A DNA stretch of 64,000 bases from Bradyrhizobium diazoefficiens. GTDB lineage: Bacteria > Pseudomonadota > Alphaproteobacteria > Rhizobiales > Xanthobacteraceae. The DNA lies in the NCBI RefSeq assembly GCF_016599855.1, contig NZ_CP067041.1, forward strand, positions 2,790,001 through 2,854,000, read 5' to 3'. Under the pieces are notes generated by a model, which had not been told where the DNA came from, ran no database searches, and worked only from the letters and a program-made list of their open reading frames with translations. Shown piece by piece: positions 17,014-24,688 of this stretch. How positions within the stretch are numbered: position 1 is the first letter of the stretch; every line of letters starts with the position of its first letter. The position numbers and the translations under genes were made by a program.

Positions 17014-18804
17014 ATGGCGAAGATGCGAGCTGTCGATGCGGCCGTGCGTATCCTGGAGAAGGAAGGCATCTCGACCGCCTTCGGTGTTCCCGGGGCCGCG
17101 ATCAATCCGCTTTACTCGGCACTGAAGAAGCGCGGCTCGATCCGCCACATCCTCGCACGTCATGTCGAGGGAGCCTCCCACATGGCCGAAGGCTATACGC
17201 GGGCGAAGGCCGGCAATATCGGCGTCTGCATTGGCACCTCAGGGCCCGCCGGCACCGATATGATCACCGGGCTCTATTCGGCGATCGCCGATTCCATTCC
17301 GATCCTCTGCATCACCGGCCAGGCGCCGCGGGCGCGGCTCTACAAGGAAGATTTCCAGGCTGTCGACATCGAGTCGATCGCAAAGCCCGTGACCAAATGG
17401 GCGGTGACGGTGCGCGAGCCCGCGCTGGTGCCGCGCGTGTTCAGCCAGGCCTTTCATGTGATGCGCTCGGGCCGGCCGGGGCCGGTGCTCATCGACATGC
17501 CACTCGATGTGCAGCTTGCCGAGATCGAGTTCGACGACGAGACCTATGAGCCGCTGCCGGTCTACAAGCCCACCGCGACACGCAAGCAGGTCGAGAAGGC
17601 GCTGGAGATGCTCAACACCGCCGAGCGGCCGCTGATCGTCGCCGGCGGCGGCATCATCAATGCCGATGCCTCCGACCTGCTGGTCGAGTTCGCCGAGATC
17701 GCCAACGTGCCCGTCGTGCCGACGCTGATGGGGTGGGGTGCGATCCCCGACGACCACGTGCTGATGGCGGGCATGGTCGGCCTCCAGACCAGCCACCGCT
17801 ACGGCAACGCCACGCTGCTGGAATCCGATTTCGTGCTCGGCATCGGCAACCGCTGGGCCAACCGTCACACCGGTTCGGTCGAGACCTACACCAAAGGCCG
17901 CACCTTCGTGCATGTCGACATCGAACCGACGCAGATCGGGCGCGTGTTCAATCCCGATCTCGGCATTGTCTCAGACGCGAAGGCCGCGCTCGAGCTCTTC
18001 GTCACCGTCGCCAGGGAGTGGCGCCGGTCAGGCAGGTTGCGCGAGCGGCAGGCGTGGCCCGCGGCCTGCCGCGACCGCAAAAAGACCATGCTGCGCAAGA
18101 GCCATTTCGACAACGTGCCGATCAAGCCGCAGCGGGTCTACGAGGAAATGAACAAGGCATTCGGTCGCGACACCACCTATGTCACCGTGATCGGCCTGTC
18201 GCAGATCGCCGGTGCGCAGTTTTTGGGCGTCTACAAGCCGCGCAACTGGATCAATGCGGGGCAAGCGGGCCCGCTCGGCTGGACGCTGCCGGCAGCGCTC
18301 GGCGTACGTGCGGCTTGCCCTGATCGCGATATCGTTGCGCTGTCGGGCGACTACGACTTTCAGTTCCTGATTGAGGAGCTCGCGGTCGGGGCGCAGTTCA
18401 ATCTGCCCTACATCCATGTCGTCGTGAACAATTCCTATCTTGGCCTGATCCGCCAGGCCCAGCGCGGTTTTGACATGGACTATCACGTCCAGCTCTCCTT
18501 CGAGAATGTCAACGCGCCGGAGCTCAATGGTTATGGCGTCGACCATGTTGCCGTCGCCGAAGGCCTTGGCTGCAAGGCGATCCGCGTCACCGACCCGAAG
18601 GACTCGCAGGCGGCGTTCGCCACCGCACGCGAATTGATGAAGAAGCACCGCGTGCCCGTGGTGGTCGAGTTCATCCTCGAGCGCGTCACCAATATCGCGA
18701 TGGGCACCGAGATCGACAACATCGTCGAGTTCGAGGAGGTGCTGGATCTGCCGCTCGACGAGGACGGCACCGCGCGGCCCGGCGTTTTGCAGCCGGCAGA
18801 ATAG
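17014..18804 (+). CDS. gcl: Glyoxylate carboligase (tartronate-semialdehyde synthase)
   Basis: ThDP enzyme of 596 residues (E. coli Gcl 593) joining two glyoxylates to tartronate semialdehyde and CO2. Diagnostic segments are '[46 protein letters not shown]', with His50-Val51-Glu52, where Val51 replaces the usual catalytic glutamate as in the E. coli enzyme, and the ThDP motif '[42 protein letters not shown]'. ATG 17014 is chosen because it aligns with known Gcl starts ([15 protein letters not shown]) and has GAGG seven bases upstream; a longer frame would cross the promoter dyad. It is the first gene of gcl-hyi-glxR. Confidence 0.96.
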   Translation: MAKMRAVDAAVRILEKEGISTAFGVPGAAINPLYSALKKRGSIRHILARHVEGASHMAEGYTRAKAGNIGVCIGTSGPAGTDMITGLYSAIADSIPILCITGQAPRARLYKEDFQAVDIESIAKPVTKWAVTVREPALVPRVFSQAFHVMRSGRPGPVLIDMPLDVQLAEIEFDDETYEPLPVYKPTATRKQVEKALEMLNTAERPLIVAGGGIINADASDLLVEFAEIANVPVVPTLMGWGAIPDDHVLMAGMVGLQTSHRYGNATLLESDFVLGIGNRWANRHTGSVETYTKGRTFVHVDIEPTQIGRVFNPDLGIVSDAKAALELFVTVAREWRRSGRLRERQAWPAACRDRKKTMLRKSHFDNVPIKPQRVYEEMNKAFGRDTTYVTVIGLSQIAGAQFLGVYKPRNWINAGQAGPLGWTLPAALGVRAACPDRDIVALSGDYDFQFLIEELAVGAQFNLPYIHVVVNNSYLGLIRQAQRGFDMDYHVQLSFENVNAPELNGYGVDHVAVAEGLGCKAIRVTDPKDSQAAFATARELMKKHRVPVVVEFILERVTNIAMGTEIDNIVEFEEVLDLPLDEDGTARPGVLQPAE

Positions 18805-18815
18805 AGGATAGCATC

Positions 18816-19601
18816 ATGCCGAAATTCGCCGCCAACCTTACCATGCTCTTCAATGAGATGCCGTTTCCCGACCGCTTTGCGGCGGCGAAGTCGGCGGGAT
18901 TTTCCGGGGTCGAGTATCTCTTTCCCTATGATTTCGACAAGGCGCAGTTGCGCGAGCAGCTCGAAGCCCACGGGCTGACACAGGTGCTGCACAATCTGCC
19001 CGCCGGCAATTGGGCCGCCGGCGAGCGCGGCCTCGCGATCATGCCCGATCGCGTCGCCGAATTTCGCGATGGCGTGTTCCGCGCCATCGACTATGCCAAG
19101 GCGCTCGATTGCGACCGGGTCAATTGCCTTGTCGGCATCGCGCCTGTCGATGCCGATTCGCGCGAGCTGCAGGAGACGCTGGTCGGAAACCTGCGTTTCG
19201 CGGCCTCGACGCTGGCGCGCGAGAACATCAAGCTGCTGGTCGAGCCGATCAACACGCTCGACATTCCCGGTTTCTTCCTCAATGGCACCGAACAGGCGGT
19301 GCAGCTGATCTCCGAGGTGCGGTCGAACAATCTGTTCATCCAGTACGACATCTATCACATGCAGATCATGGAGGGCGATCTCGCCCGCACCATGCAGGAA
19401 TATCTGCCAGAGATCGCGCACATCCAGCTTGCCGACAACCCCGGCCGGCATGAGCCGGGCACCGGCGAGATCAACTATCCCTTTCTGTTCCGCCACCTCG
19501 ACGCGATCGGCTACCGCGGCTGGATCGGCTGTGAGTACAAGCCGCGCACGACGACGCTGGAAGGCCTGTCCTGGCACGCCGCGCAGACGTTCGAGACGTG
19601 A
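18816..19601 (+). CDS. hyi: Hydroxypyruvate isomerase
   Basis: A 261-residue TIM-barrel isomerase (xylose-isomerase-like fold; family about 258) interconverting hydroxypyruvate and tartronate semialdehyde. Typical segments: 'KFAANLTMLFNEMPFPDRFAAAKSAGFSGVEYLFPYD', 'LHNLPAGNWAAGERGLA', 'LLVEPINTLDIPGFFLN' carrying the metal/acid glutamate, 'QYDIYHMQIMEGDL', 'HIQLADNPGRHEPGTGEINY' and a C-terminal 'WIGCEYKP' glutamate. It starts 11 bp after gcl, so they share a transcript. The next gene, glxR, is separated by 206 bp containing an inverted repeat pair. Confidence 0.95.
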   Translation: MPKFAANLTMLFNEMPFPDRFAAAKSAGFSGVEYLFPYDFDKAQLREQLEAHGLTQVLHNLPAGNWAAGERGLAIMPDRVAEFRDGVFRAIDYAKALDCDRVNCLVGIAPVDADSRELQETLVGNLRFAASTLARENIKLLVEPINTLDIPGFFLNGTEQAVQLISEVRSNNLFIQYDIYHMQIMEGDLARTMQEYLPEIAHIQLADNPGRHEPGTGEINYPFLFRHLDAIGYRGWIGCEYKPRTTTLEGLSWHAAQTFET

Positions 19602-19620
19602 GACACAGCGGAGATGCGCT

Positions 19621-19756
19621 CCCTCTCCCGCTTGCGGGAGAGGGTTGGTGTGAGGGTGCCTCCGCGGTGGGACTTGCGAGATGCGGTGAAAATCCCCGGG
19701 CGGAGAAAACCCTCACCCGGCGCCTGGCGCCGACCTCTCCCGCAAGCGGGAGAGGT
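19621..19756. repeat. Inverted pair of REP-like palindromes (BIME/MITE-like) inside the glyoxylate operon
   Basis: Left unit: CCCTCTCCCGC-TT-GCGGGAGAGGG (19621-19644) followed by GTGAGGGTG. Right unit, reversed: ACCTCTCCCGC-AA-GCGGGAGAGGT (19733-19756), preceded on the plus strand by ACCCTCACCCGG. Each unit is an 11-bp-arm palindrome plus a GTGAGGGT tag, and the two face each other. The block sits between hyi and glxR, where it may fold into one large structure and affect readthrough or mRNA decay. Confidence 0.85.
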
Positions 19757-19807
19757 GCACCGAGTATCTGGATGCATTTTGCGATTACAACTGAGAGAAA
19801 TCACGAC

Positions 19808-20695
19808 ATGATCGATATCGGCTTTATTGGACTTGGCACCATGGGACGGCCGATGGCCGGCCATCTTCTGGCCGCGGGCCATCGCGTTCTCCTGCACGAT
19901 GTCGCGCCTGTCGCGCCGGATCTGATCGGGGCCGGCGGCACTGCCTGTAAGTCGGCTAAGGAGGTCGCGGAGGAGGCGGACGCGGTCATCATCATGGTGC
20001 CGGATACGCCGCATGTGGAAGCCGTGCTGTTCGGTAAGGACGGCGTCGGGGGCGGCATCTCCAAAGGCAAGATCGTGGTCGACATGAGTTCGATCTCGCC
20101 GCTGGCCACCAAAGAATTCGCCAAGAAGATCGAGGCGCTCGGCGCGGACTATCTCGATGCCCCGGTGTCGGGCGGCGAGGTGGGCGCCAAGGCGGCGAGC
20201 CTCACCATCATGGTCGGTGGTCCCGAGCGGGCCTTCAAGACAATGAAGCCGATCTTTGAGAGGATGGGCAAGAACGTCACCCATGTCGGCGCCAATGGCG
20301 ACGGCCAGACGACGAAGGTCGCCAACCAGATCATCGTTGCGCTGACGATCGAGGCGGTGAGCGAGGCGCTGTTGTTCGCGTCCAAGGCAGGTGCCGATCC
20401 CGCGCTGGTGCGCAAGGCGCTGATGGGCGGCTTTGCCTCGTCGCGGATTCTCGAAGTGCATGGCGAGCGCATGGTGAAGCGCAATTTCGAGCCCGGCTTC
20501 CGTATCGAGCTGCACCAGAAGGATCTCAACCTCGCGCTCGAAGGCGCTCGCTCGCTCGGCCTGTCGTTGCCGAGCACGGCGGTGGCCCAGCAACTGTTCT
20601 CGTCCTGCACCGCGCATGGTGGCAAGGGTTGGGATCATTCGGCGATGGTGCGGGCGCTGGAACTGATGGCGGGCCACGAGATCGGCGCGGCCTGA
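19808..20695 (+). CDS. glxR: 2-hydroxy-3-oxopropionate (tartronate semialdehyde) reductase
   Basis: A 295-residue beta-hydroxyacid dehydrogenase reducing tartronate semialdehyde to D-glycerate with NAD(P)H. The N-terminal Rossmann motif is 'MIDIGFIGLGTMGRPMAGHL'; the substrate motif is 'DYLDAPVSGGEVGAKAASLTIMVGG'; catalytic Lys170 is in GDGQTTKVANQIIV. These are standard for GarR/GlxR, and the gcl-hyi context supports the substrate, although 3-hydroxyisobutyrate dehydrogenase is a close relative. ATG 19808 is used; a longer frame would translate the repeat block. A CTGTTAC-GCG-GTAACAG hairpin (20697-20713) follows immediately. No glycerate kinase is in the window. Confidence 0.93.
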   Translation: MIDIGFIGLGTMGRPMAGHLLAAGHRVLLHDVAPVAPDLIGAGGTACKSAKEVAEEADAVIIMVPDTPHVEAVLFGKDGVGGGISKGKIVVDMSSISPLATKEFAKKIEALGADYLDAPVSGGEVGAKAASLTIMVGGPERAFKTMKPIFERMGKNVTHVGANGDGQTTKVANQIIVALTIEAVSEALLFASKAGADPALVRKALMGGFASSRILEVHGERMVKRNFEPGFRIELHQKDLNLALEGARSLGLSLPSTAVAQQLFSSCTAHGGKGWDHSAMVRALELMAGHEIGAA

Positions 20696-20750
20696 ACTGT
20701 TACGCGGTAACAGTCGCCAGTTTTGACATGTGTTTCATCACGCGGGAACC

Positions 20751-20775
20751 GGAACAATGCTCTGGCCCCGCGGTT
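20751..20775 (+). promoter_or_regulatory. Possible EcfG-type general stress promoter
   Basis: GGAAC at 20751-20755, then 16 bases, then GGTT at 20772-20775, near the GGAAC-N16/17-CGTT consensus of the alphaproteobacterial general stress sigma factor EcfG, with one mismatch in the -10 element. It lies 35 bp upstream of the DUF1236 protein start. Confidence 0.35.
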
Positions 20776-20809
20776 GATGCCACATAACAATCACTGGAGA
20801 CATCAGGAC

Positions 20810-21193
20810 ATGAAAACCCGTCTTGCGATTACGTTGGCTGCCGCGTCGCTGCTGGCGTCGAGTGCAGCCTTTGCTCAGTCGACGACCGAAGAAGGCGCCA
20901 GGAACGGCGCGCGTGCGGGTGGCGATATCGGCGGTCCGGTCGGCGCCATGGTCGGCGGCACCGTTGGTGCGGCCGTCGGCGCTGGGCTAGAGATTCCGAA
21001 CGCTATTCTGGGCGGAATCCCGCGCGATGATTCCGTGGTGGTGCACGAGCGCGTCGTCGTCGGCGAGCCGCTGCCTCCGACGGTGGTGCTGCGTCCGGTG
21101 CCGAACTACACCCAGTATCGTTATGCCGTCGTGAACGATCGCCGTGTGATCGTCGAGCCGCGCACCCGCCGCGTCGTCAAGATCATCGACTGA
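20810..21193 (+). CDS. Secreted DUF1236-type small protein
   Basis: A 127-residue exported protein. The signal peptide is MKTRLAITLAAASLLASSAA, cleaved after AFA at about residue 22. A glycine-rich middle ('GARAGGDIGGPVGAMVGGTVGAAVGAGLE') resembles glycine-zipper segments that associate with membranes. The C-terminus 'YRYAVVNDRRVIVEPRTRRVVKIID' matches the DUF1236 repeat, common in exported rhizobial proteins of unknown function. ATG 20810 begins the signal peptide, preceded by CAGGAC. It is unrelated to the glyoxylate pathway by sequence and probably has its own promoter. A strong bidirectional terminator follows. Confidence 0.8.
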   Translation: MKTRLAITLAAASLLASSAAFAQSTTEEGARNGARAGGDIGGPVGAMVGGTVGAAVGAGLEIPNAILGGIPRDDSVVVHERVVVGEPLPPTVVLRPVPNYTQYRYAVVNDRRVIVEPRTRRVVKIID

Positions 21194-21218
21194 TCGCGTA
21201 AGTAAGCGATTGGAATAT

Positions 21219-21251
21219 AAGGCCCCGCGGAGTGACGCTCCGCCGGGCCTT
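21219..21251. terminator. Shared terminator between convergent genes
   Basis: AAGGCCC(C)GCGGAG-TGACG-CTCCGC(C)GGGCCTT: a 13-bp stem with one C-C mismatch and A/T ends, lying between the DUF1236 gene and the leftward ThDP beta subunit. It can serve both strands. Confidence 0.85.
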
Positions 21252-21266
21252 GTCAATGACTGGACG

Positions 21267-21875
21267 TCACAGCGGCTCGCGCACACCGAGGCCGTGCATG
21301 AAGCGCTCGCGGATTTGCACGGGATCCCGACGGGTGGTGCCGACGCCGGGCTTGTCGTCGATGCGTAGCGCGATCAGGCTGGGCCCGTCGGCCGACATGG
21401 CCTCGTCGACCAACCGTTCGAAATCCTTTTCGTCGACAGCCCAGGTGCTGTTGGCGAGGCCCGAGCCCAAGGCGATGGCGACGAGGTCGGCGACACCGGC
21501 GGCCGGCGTCGGTTGCGCGCCGGTAATCTGATAGATGCCGTTGTCCATCACGATCATGACCAGGTTCTTCGGCTTCAGCGCCGCGATGGTCGAGAGCGCA
21601 CCGAGCTGCATCAGCAGCGAGCCGTCGCCTTCCAGCGCGAAGACGCGGCGGTCGGGCTGCGCTAGCGCGACCCCGAGCGCGATCGGGAAGGCGAGGCCCA
21701 TGCTGCCCAGCATATAAAAATTCTGCGGGCGGTGGCCGGCGGCCCAGAGATCGAAATTGGTGTTGCCGATGCCGCCGATCACCGCTTCTTCGTGCTTGAG
21801 TTTTGCGATCAGGCGCGAGGTCACATCGAAGCGGTTCATGACCTTGGTATTGCGGGTATCCATTTTTGAGCTCAT
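21267..21875 (-). CDS. Split ThDP-dependent decarboxylase-like enzyme, C-terminal (PP-domain) subunit
   Basis: About 202 residues forming only a ThDP pyrophosphate-binding domain, like ComE (sulfopyruvate decarboxylase beta) or the second half of phosphonopyruvate decarboxylase. The motif 'FALEGDGSLLMQLGALSTIAALKPKNLVMIVMDNGIYQITG' is the GDG...DN metal/ThDP signature, and 'IGGIGNTNFDLWAAGHRPQNFYMLGSMGLAFPIALGVALAQPDRR' is the lead-in typical of this group. The start is uncertain: ATG 21875 is chosen, with ATG 21863 or TTG 21896 possible. It lies directly downstream of the alpha subunit. Together they should give one active site; the substrate is a 2-oxoacid, perhaps sulfopyruvate or phosphonopyruvate, not determined. 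Confidence 0.8.
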   Translation of the reverse strand: MSSKMDTRNTKVMNRFDVTSRLIAKLKHEEAVIGGIGNTNFDLWAAGHRPQNFYMLGSMGLAFPIALGVALAQPDRRVFALEGDGSLLMQLGALSTIAALKPKNLVMIVMDNGIYQITGAQPTPAAGVADLVAIALGSGLANSTWAVDEKDFERLVDEAMSADGPSLIALRIDDKPGVGTTRRDPVQIRERFMHGLGVREPL

Positions 21876-21885
21876 TTGAGCGGGC

Positions 21886-22452
21886 TCACTTGTCAAAGAC
21901 CTTGCCGCCCGTGAGCAGCGGGTTGAGGATCAGCGCCACCGGCGCCTGCGTCGTGACGGCCTGCTTGATCGAGCGGTCGGCGATGAATTCGAGCTCGTCG
22001 AGCCGGGTGATGGTGTGGTGCTCCAGCGCGAGCGAATCCAGCACCGGACGCATGGTGCGGCAGACCAGCGATTGGCCGTAATTGAACTCGCCTAGCGTGC
22101 CGCGCTCGGAAACGATCATGATCAGCGGGATCTGGTAGGGCACCGCGAGCGAGGCGAGCGTGTTGGCCAGCGTTGCAAAGCCGGAGGTTTGCATCAGCAC
22201 CGCGCCGCGGCGTCCGCCCATCCAGGCGCCGGAGACGATGCCGACGGCCTCTTCCTCGCGGGCGGTGGCAAAGGTCGTGAAGAAGGGATCGGCGTGCAAA
22301 CCCTTGATCAGCGGCGTCAGTACCCGGTCGGGCACGTAAGGGATGAGGCTGATCTCGTTCCGCTTCAGGGTTTGCAGGACGATGCTATGCCAGCTTTTGT
22401 CGCCGGGCACGTGTTCCGCCTGGGACGAGGTCTGCTGTTCCGCAATCGCCAT
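21886..22452 (-). CDS. Split ThDP-dependent decarboxylase-like enzyme, N-terminal (PYR-domain) subunit
   Basis: A 188-residue PYR domain only, like ComD (sulfopyruvate decarboxylase alpha). 'SWHSIVLQTLKRNEISLIPYVPDRVLTPLIKGLHADPFFTTFATAREEEAVGIVSGAWMGGRRGAVLMQTSGFATLANTLASL' carries the catalytic glutamate in AREEEAVG and the 'MQTSG' turn. The middle domain found in full-length decarboxylases is absent, so the partner encoded next is needed. A GGGAG site precedes ATG 22452. It is divergent from a D-2-hydroxyacid dehydrogenase gene (gap 241 bp), which could make the 2-oxoacid substrate. Function beyond '2-oxoacid decarboxylase-like' is not claimed. Confidence 0.8.
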   Translation of the reverse strand: MAIAEQQTSSQAEHVPGDKSWHSIVLQTLKRNEISLIPYVPDRVLTPLIKGLHADPFFTTFATAREEEAVGIVSGAWMGGRRGAVLMQTSGFATLANTLASLAVPYQIPLIMIVSERGTLGEFNYGQSLVCRTMRPVLDSLALEHHTITRLDELEFIADRSIKQAVTTQAPVALILNPLLTGGKVFDK

Positions 22453-22693
22453 CGCGTTCTCCCTTTGCCGCGCATGCTTCTTGTTGTCTGTCGCGGCGGT
22501 CTGCCGAACTTGACGGAGCAGGCCGGATTGTCAACATGTCCGGGCCGGCACCGTGATCTGCGCCAGACGGCCTGCCGTGGCCGGCACCGCCATGTCATAA
22601 GCGGGATAAATGAGAAAACGGGACGGGACGCAGGAACGGGGCGCGCGTTGCGCTGACCTTGCGGGCCTCCGCGAGAGAGCCGGAAGGGTCCTG

Positions 22694-23743
22694 ATGTCGG
22701 TCAACAGCAAGCGCGTCTTCTACGTCAAATACCTGGCCAATCCGATCTATGTCGACATCCTGAAGGCGCGGCCCGACGTCCGGCTCGACCGCATCGAGAA
22801 CGAAAGCCCCGAGGATTTCTACGCCCCGATCCTGAGCGCGGCCCATGTCTACCAGATCGGCGCCGCCCGGGACGAGCTGGCGCCGCATTTCCATGTCGAT
22901 GCCGCCTTTCTGAAGCGTACGCCGAACCTGCTGCTGGTCTCCAGCAACGGCGCCGGTTTCGACCCTGTCGACGTCGAGGCGTGCACGGATGCGGGCGTGC
23001 TGGTCGTGAACCAGTCCGGCGGCAACGCGCATTCGGTGGCCGAGCACGCGCTGGCGATGATGCTGACCTTGTCCAAGCGCATCATCCAGTCCGACCGCCG
23101 CTTACGCCGTGAGCCCAACGTCAACCGCAACGAACTCGTCGGCAATGAAGTCGAGCACAAGACGGTCGGCATTATCGGCCTCGGCAATGTCGGTCGCCGC
23201 ATCGCGGCGCTGTGCAAGGGCTTGCTCGGCATGAAGGTGCTGGCCTACGATCCGTATCTCTCGAAAGAGGTGATGGCCGAGCGGGGCGGGGAGAAGGTCG
23301 AGCTCGACGAGCTCTTGCGCCGCGCCGATTTCGTCTCGATCTCCTGTCCGCTCGACAAGGGCAGCCGCAACATGATCAGCGTGCGCGAGTTCGGCTTGAT
23401 GCAGCCGCACGCCTATTTCATCACCACGGCGCGCGGCTTCATCCACGATGAGGATGCGTTGCTCCAGGCCTTGCGCGACAAGCGCATTGCCGGCGCCGGC
23501 CTCGACGTCTGGTCGAAGGAGCCGCCGCCGCCGGAGCATCCGCTGCTCCAGCTCGACAACGTGCTGGCGAGCCCGCATACCGCAGGTGTCACGATCGAGG
23601 CGCGCCAGAACATGGGGCGCATTGCCGCCGAGCAGGTGCTGGAGACGCTCGACGGCAAGCGGCCGCCGCGCATCATCAATCCCGAGGTCTGGCCGGTCTA
23701 TGCCGAGCGCTTCAAGCAGGCGTTTGGCGTCACGCCGGGGTAG
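22694..23743 (+). CDS. D-2-hydroxyacid dehydrogenase (NAD-dependent)
   Basis: A 349-residue member of the D-isomer-specific 2-hydroxyacid dehydrogenase family, oxidising or reducing a 2-hydroxyacid/2-oxoacid pair in the cytoplasm. The NAD motif is 'KTVGIIGLGNVGRRIAALCKG'. Catalytic Arg is expected at 'SSNGAGFDPVDVEACTDAGVLVVNQSG', with Arg, Glu and His supplied by 'TTARGFIHDEDALLQAL', 'GLDVWSKEPPPPEHPLLQLDNVLASPHTAG'. Substrate cannot be read; relatives act on glyoxylate, hydroxypyruvate, phosphoglycerate and sulfolactate. ATG 22694 is chosen by alignment to the family start (MSVNSKRVFYVKYLANP). It faces the split ThDP pair. Confidence 0.85.
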   Translation: MSVNSKRVFYVKYLANPIYVDILKARPDVRLDRIENESPEDFYAPILSAAHVYQIGAARDELAPHFHVDAAFLKRTPNLLLVSSNGAGFDPVDVEACTDAGVLVVNQSGGNAHSVAEHALAMMLTLSKRIIQSDRRLRREPNVNRNELVGNEVEHKTVGIIGLGNVGRRIAALCKGLLGMKVLAYDPYLSKEVMAERGGEKVELDELLRRADFVSISCPLDKGSRNMISVREFGLMQPHAYFITTARGFIHDEDALLQALRDKRIAGAGLDVWSKEPPPPEHPLLQLDNVLASPHTAGVTIEARQNMGRIAAEQVLETLDGKRPPRIINPEVWPVYAERFKQAFGVTPG

Positions 23744-23887
23744 GCGCGAGACATTTCGGCGCCCGTCCTCCGACGGAGCGAACAAGGGAACCGCGACATG
23801 TGGACCTTGATCTGCGTCAAATTCTCCTTGCCCCATCCGAGCTAATTGGGATTAGAGTGCCGCGGGGAGGGGCACAGGGGAGGTCCC

Positions 23888-24100
23888 ATGTCCACTTACG
23901 TCGTCAAGTTCATGAAGGACGTTCTTGGTCAGTACGGCCGGCAGATCGAAGTCTGCCAGGGCGCGCTCGAAATCGACGCCGCCGACGAGGATGAAGCCAG
24001 GGAGCAGGCGAAGGCGAGGTTTTGCAAGGACCAGGCGTTGCATCACTGGTCGCTGCATGCCGACCGCATTCAGGTCAGACCGGCTGACTTTCCCTCGTGA
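23888..24100 (+). CDS. Hypothetical small protein (70 aa)
   Basis: Starts at ATG 23888 with GGGGAGG six bases upstream, a strong ribosome site. The sequence begins MSTYVVKFMKDVLGQYGRQI and continues 'EVCQGALEIDAADEDEAREQAKARFCKDQALHHWSLHADRIQV', alternating strand-helix-strand. It has two Cys residues but no recognised domain. The pattern suggests a compact cytoplasmic alpha/beta protein of a family I associate with Bradyrhizobium; function unknown. The next gene converges on it with three bases between. Confidence 0.65.
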   Translation: MSTYVVKFMKDVLGQYGRQIEVCQGALEIDAADEDEAREQAKARFCKDQALHHWSLHADRIQVRPADFPS

Positions 24101-24103
24101 GGT

Positions 24104-24682
24104 CTAACGTCTAGGTGCCGTAAGCGATGGCGGCGCGGTGACGCCGGCGCCGAGCGAACGCTGCACCATGGCCGTATCCGACCAGCGGCCGTGCCGATAG
24201 GCAACGCCGCAGAGCAGGCCGACCCGCGCAAATCCAAATTTCTCATGCAGCGCCAGCGAAGGCGCGTTGTCGGCATCGATATAGCCGATCATCTGGCGGA
24301 AGCCGACCGCCGCACACGCGTCAATCAACTCTTGAAGCAGCAGCCGTCCGACGCCGCGGCTGAGGTGCTCGTGGTGGACGTAGATCGAATGCTTGGCCGT
24401 GTAGCGATAGGCCGGGCGCTTGCGAAACAGCACCGCGTAGGCATAGCCGACGACCTCGCCGCGCCAGGTCGCGACCAGATGCGGCAGGCGGGTCTGCTTC
24501 AGGTTCTTGCGGCGGTCGCGCAGATCATCCGGCTCCGGCGCGCCGGTTCCCTCGACATCGCGGGGCACGCCATTGCGGACGTGATGGCGGTAAATCGCCA
24601 GCATCGCCTCGACATCGCTCTCGCGTGACGGCCGAACCAGGACCGGCTCATCGTCTGCGCGTGCAATTGTTGTTTCGTTCAT
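24104..24682 (-). CDS. GNAT N-acetyltransferase, phosphinothricin-acetyltransferase-like
   Basis: A 192-residue GNAT enzyme that would transfer acetyl from acetyl-CoA to an amine. Typical features of the Pat/YncA branch: 'VLVRPSRESDVEAMLAIYRHHVRNG', the strand 'VVGYAYAVLFRKRPAYRYTAKHSIYVHHEHLSRGVGRLLLQELIDACAAVGFRQMIGYIDADNAPSLALHEKFGF', where 'SRGVGRLL' is the acetyl-CoA P-loop. The substrate may be an amino-acid analogue such as methionine sulfoximine; not certain. ATG 24682 follows the stop of the decarboxylase gene by a few bases, so the two are co-transcribed; a GTG two codons earlier is also possible. Confidence 0.88.
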   Translation of the reverse strand: MNETTIARADDEPVLVRPSRESDVEAMLAIYRHHVRNGVPRDVEGTGAPEPDDLRDRRKNLKQTRLPHLVATWRGEVVGYAYAVLFRKRPAYRYTAKHSIYVHHEHLSRGVGRLLLQELIDACAAVGFRQMIGYIDADNAPSLALHEKFGFARVGLLCGVAYRHGRWSDTAMVQRSLGAGVTAPPSLTAPRR

Positions 24683-24688
24683 CGGCAC

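Noticed and set aside
23798..23845. A 15-codon leader-like frame (MWTLICVKFSLPHPS) upstream of the 70-residue protein
   Set aside because: No attenuator hairpins or codon bias pointing to a control peptide; too short to support on its own.
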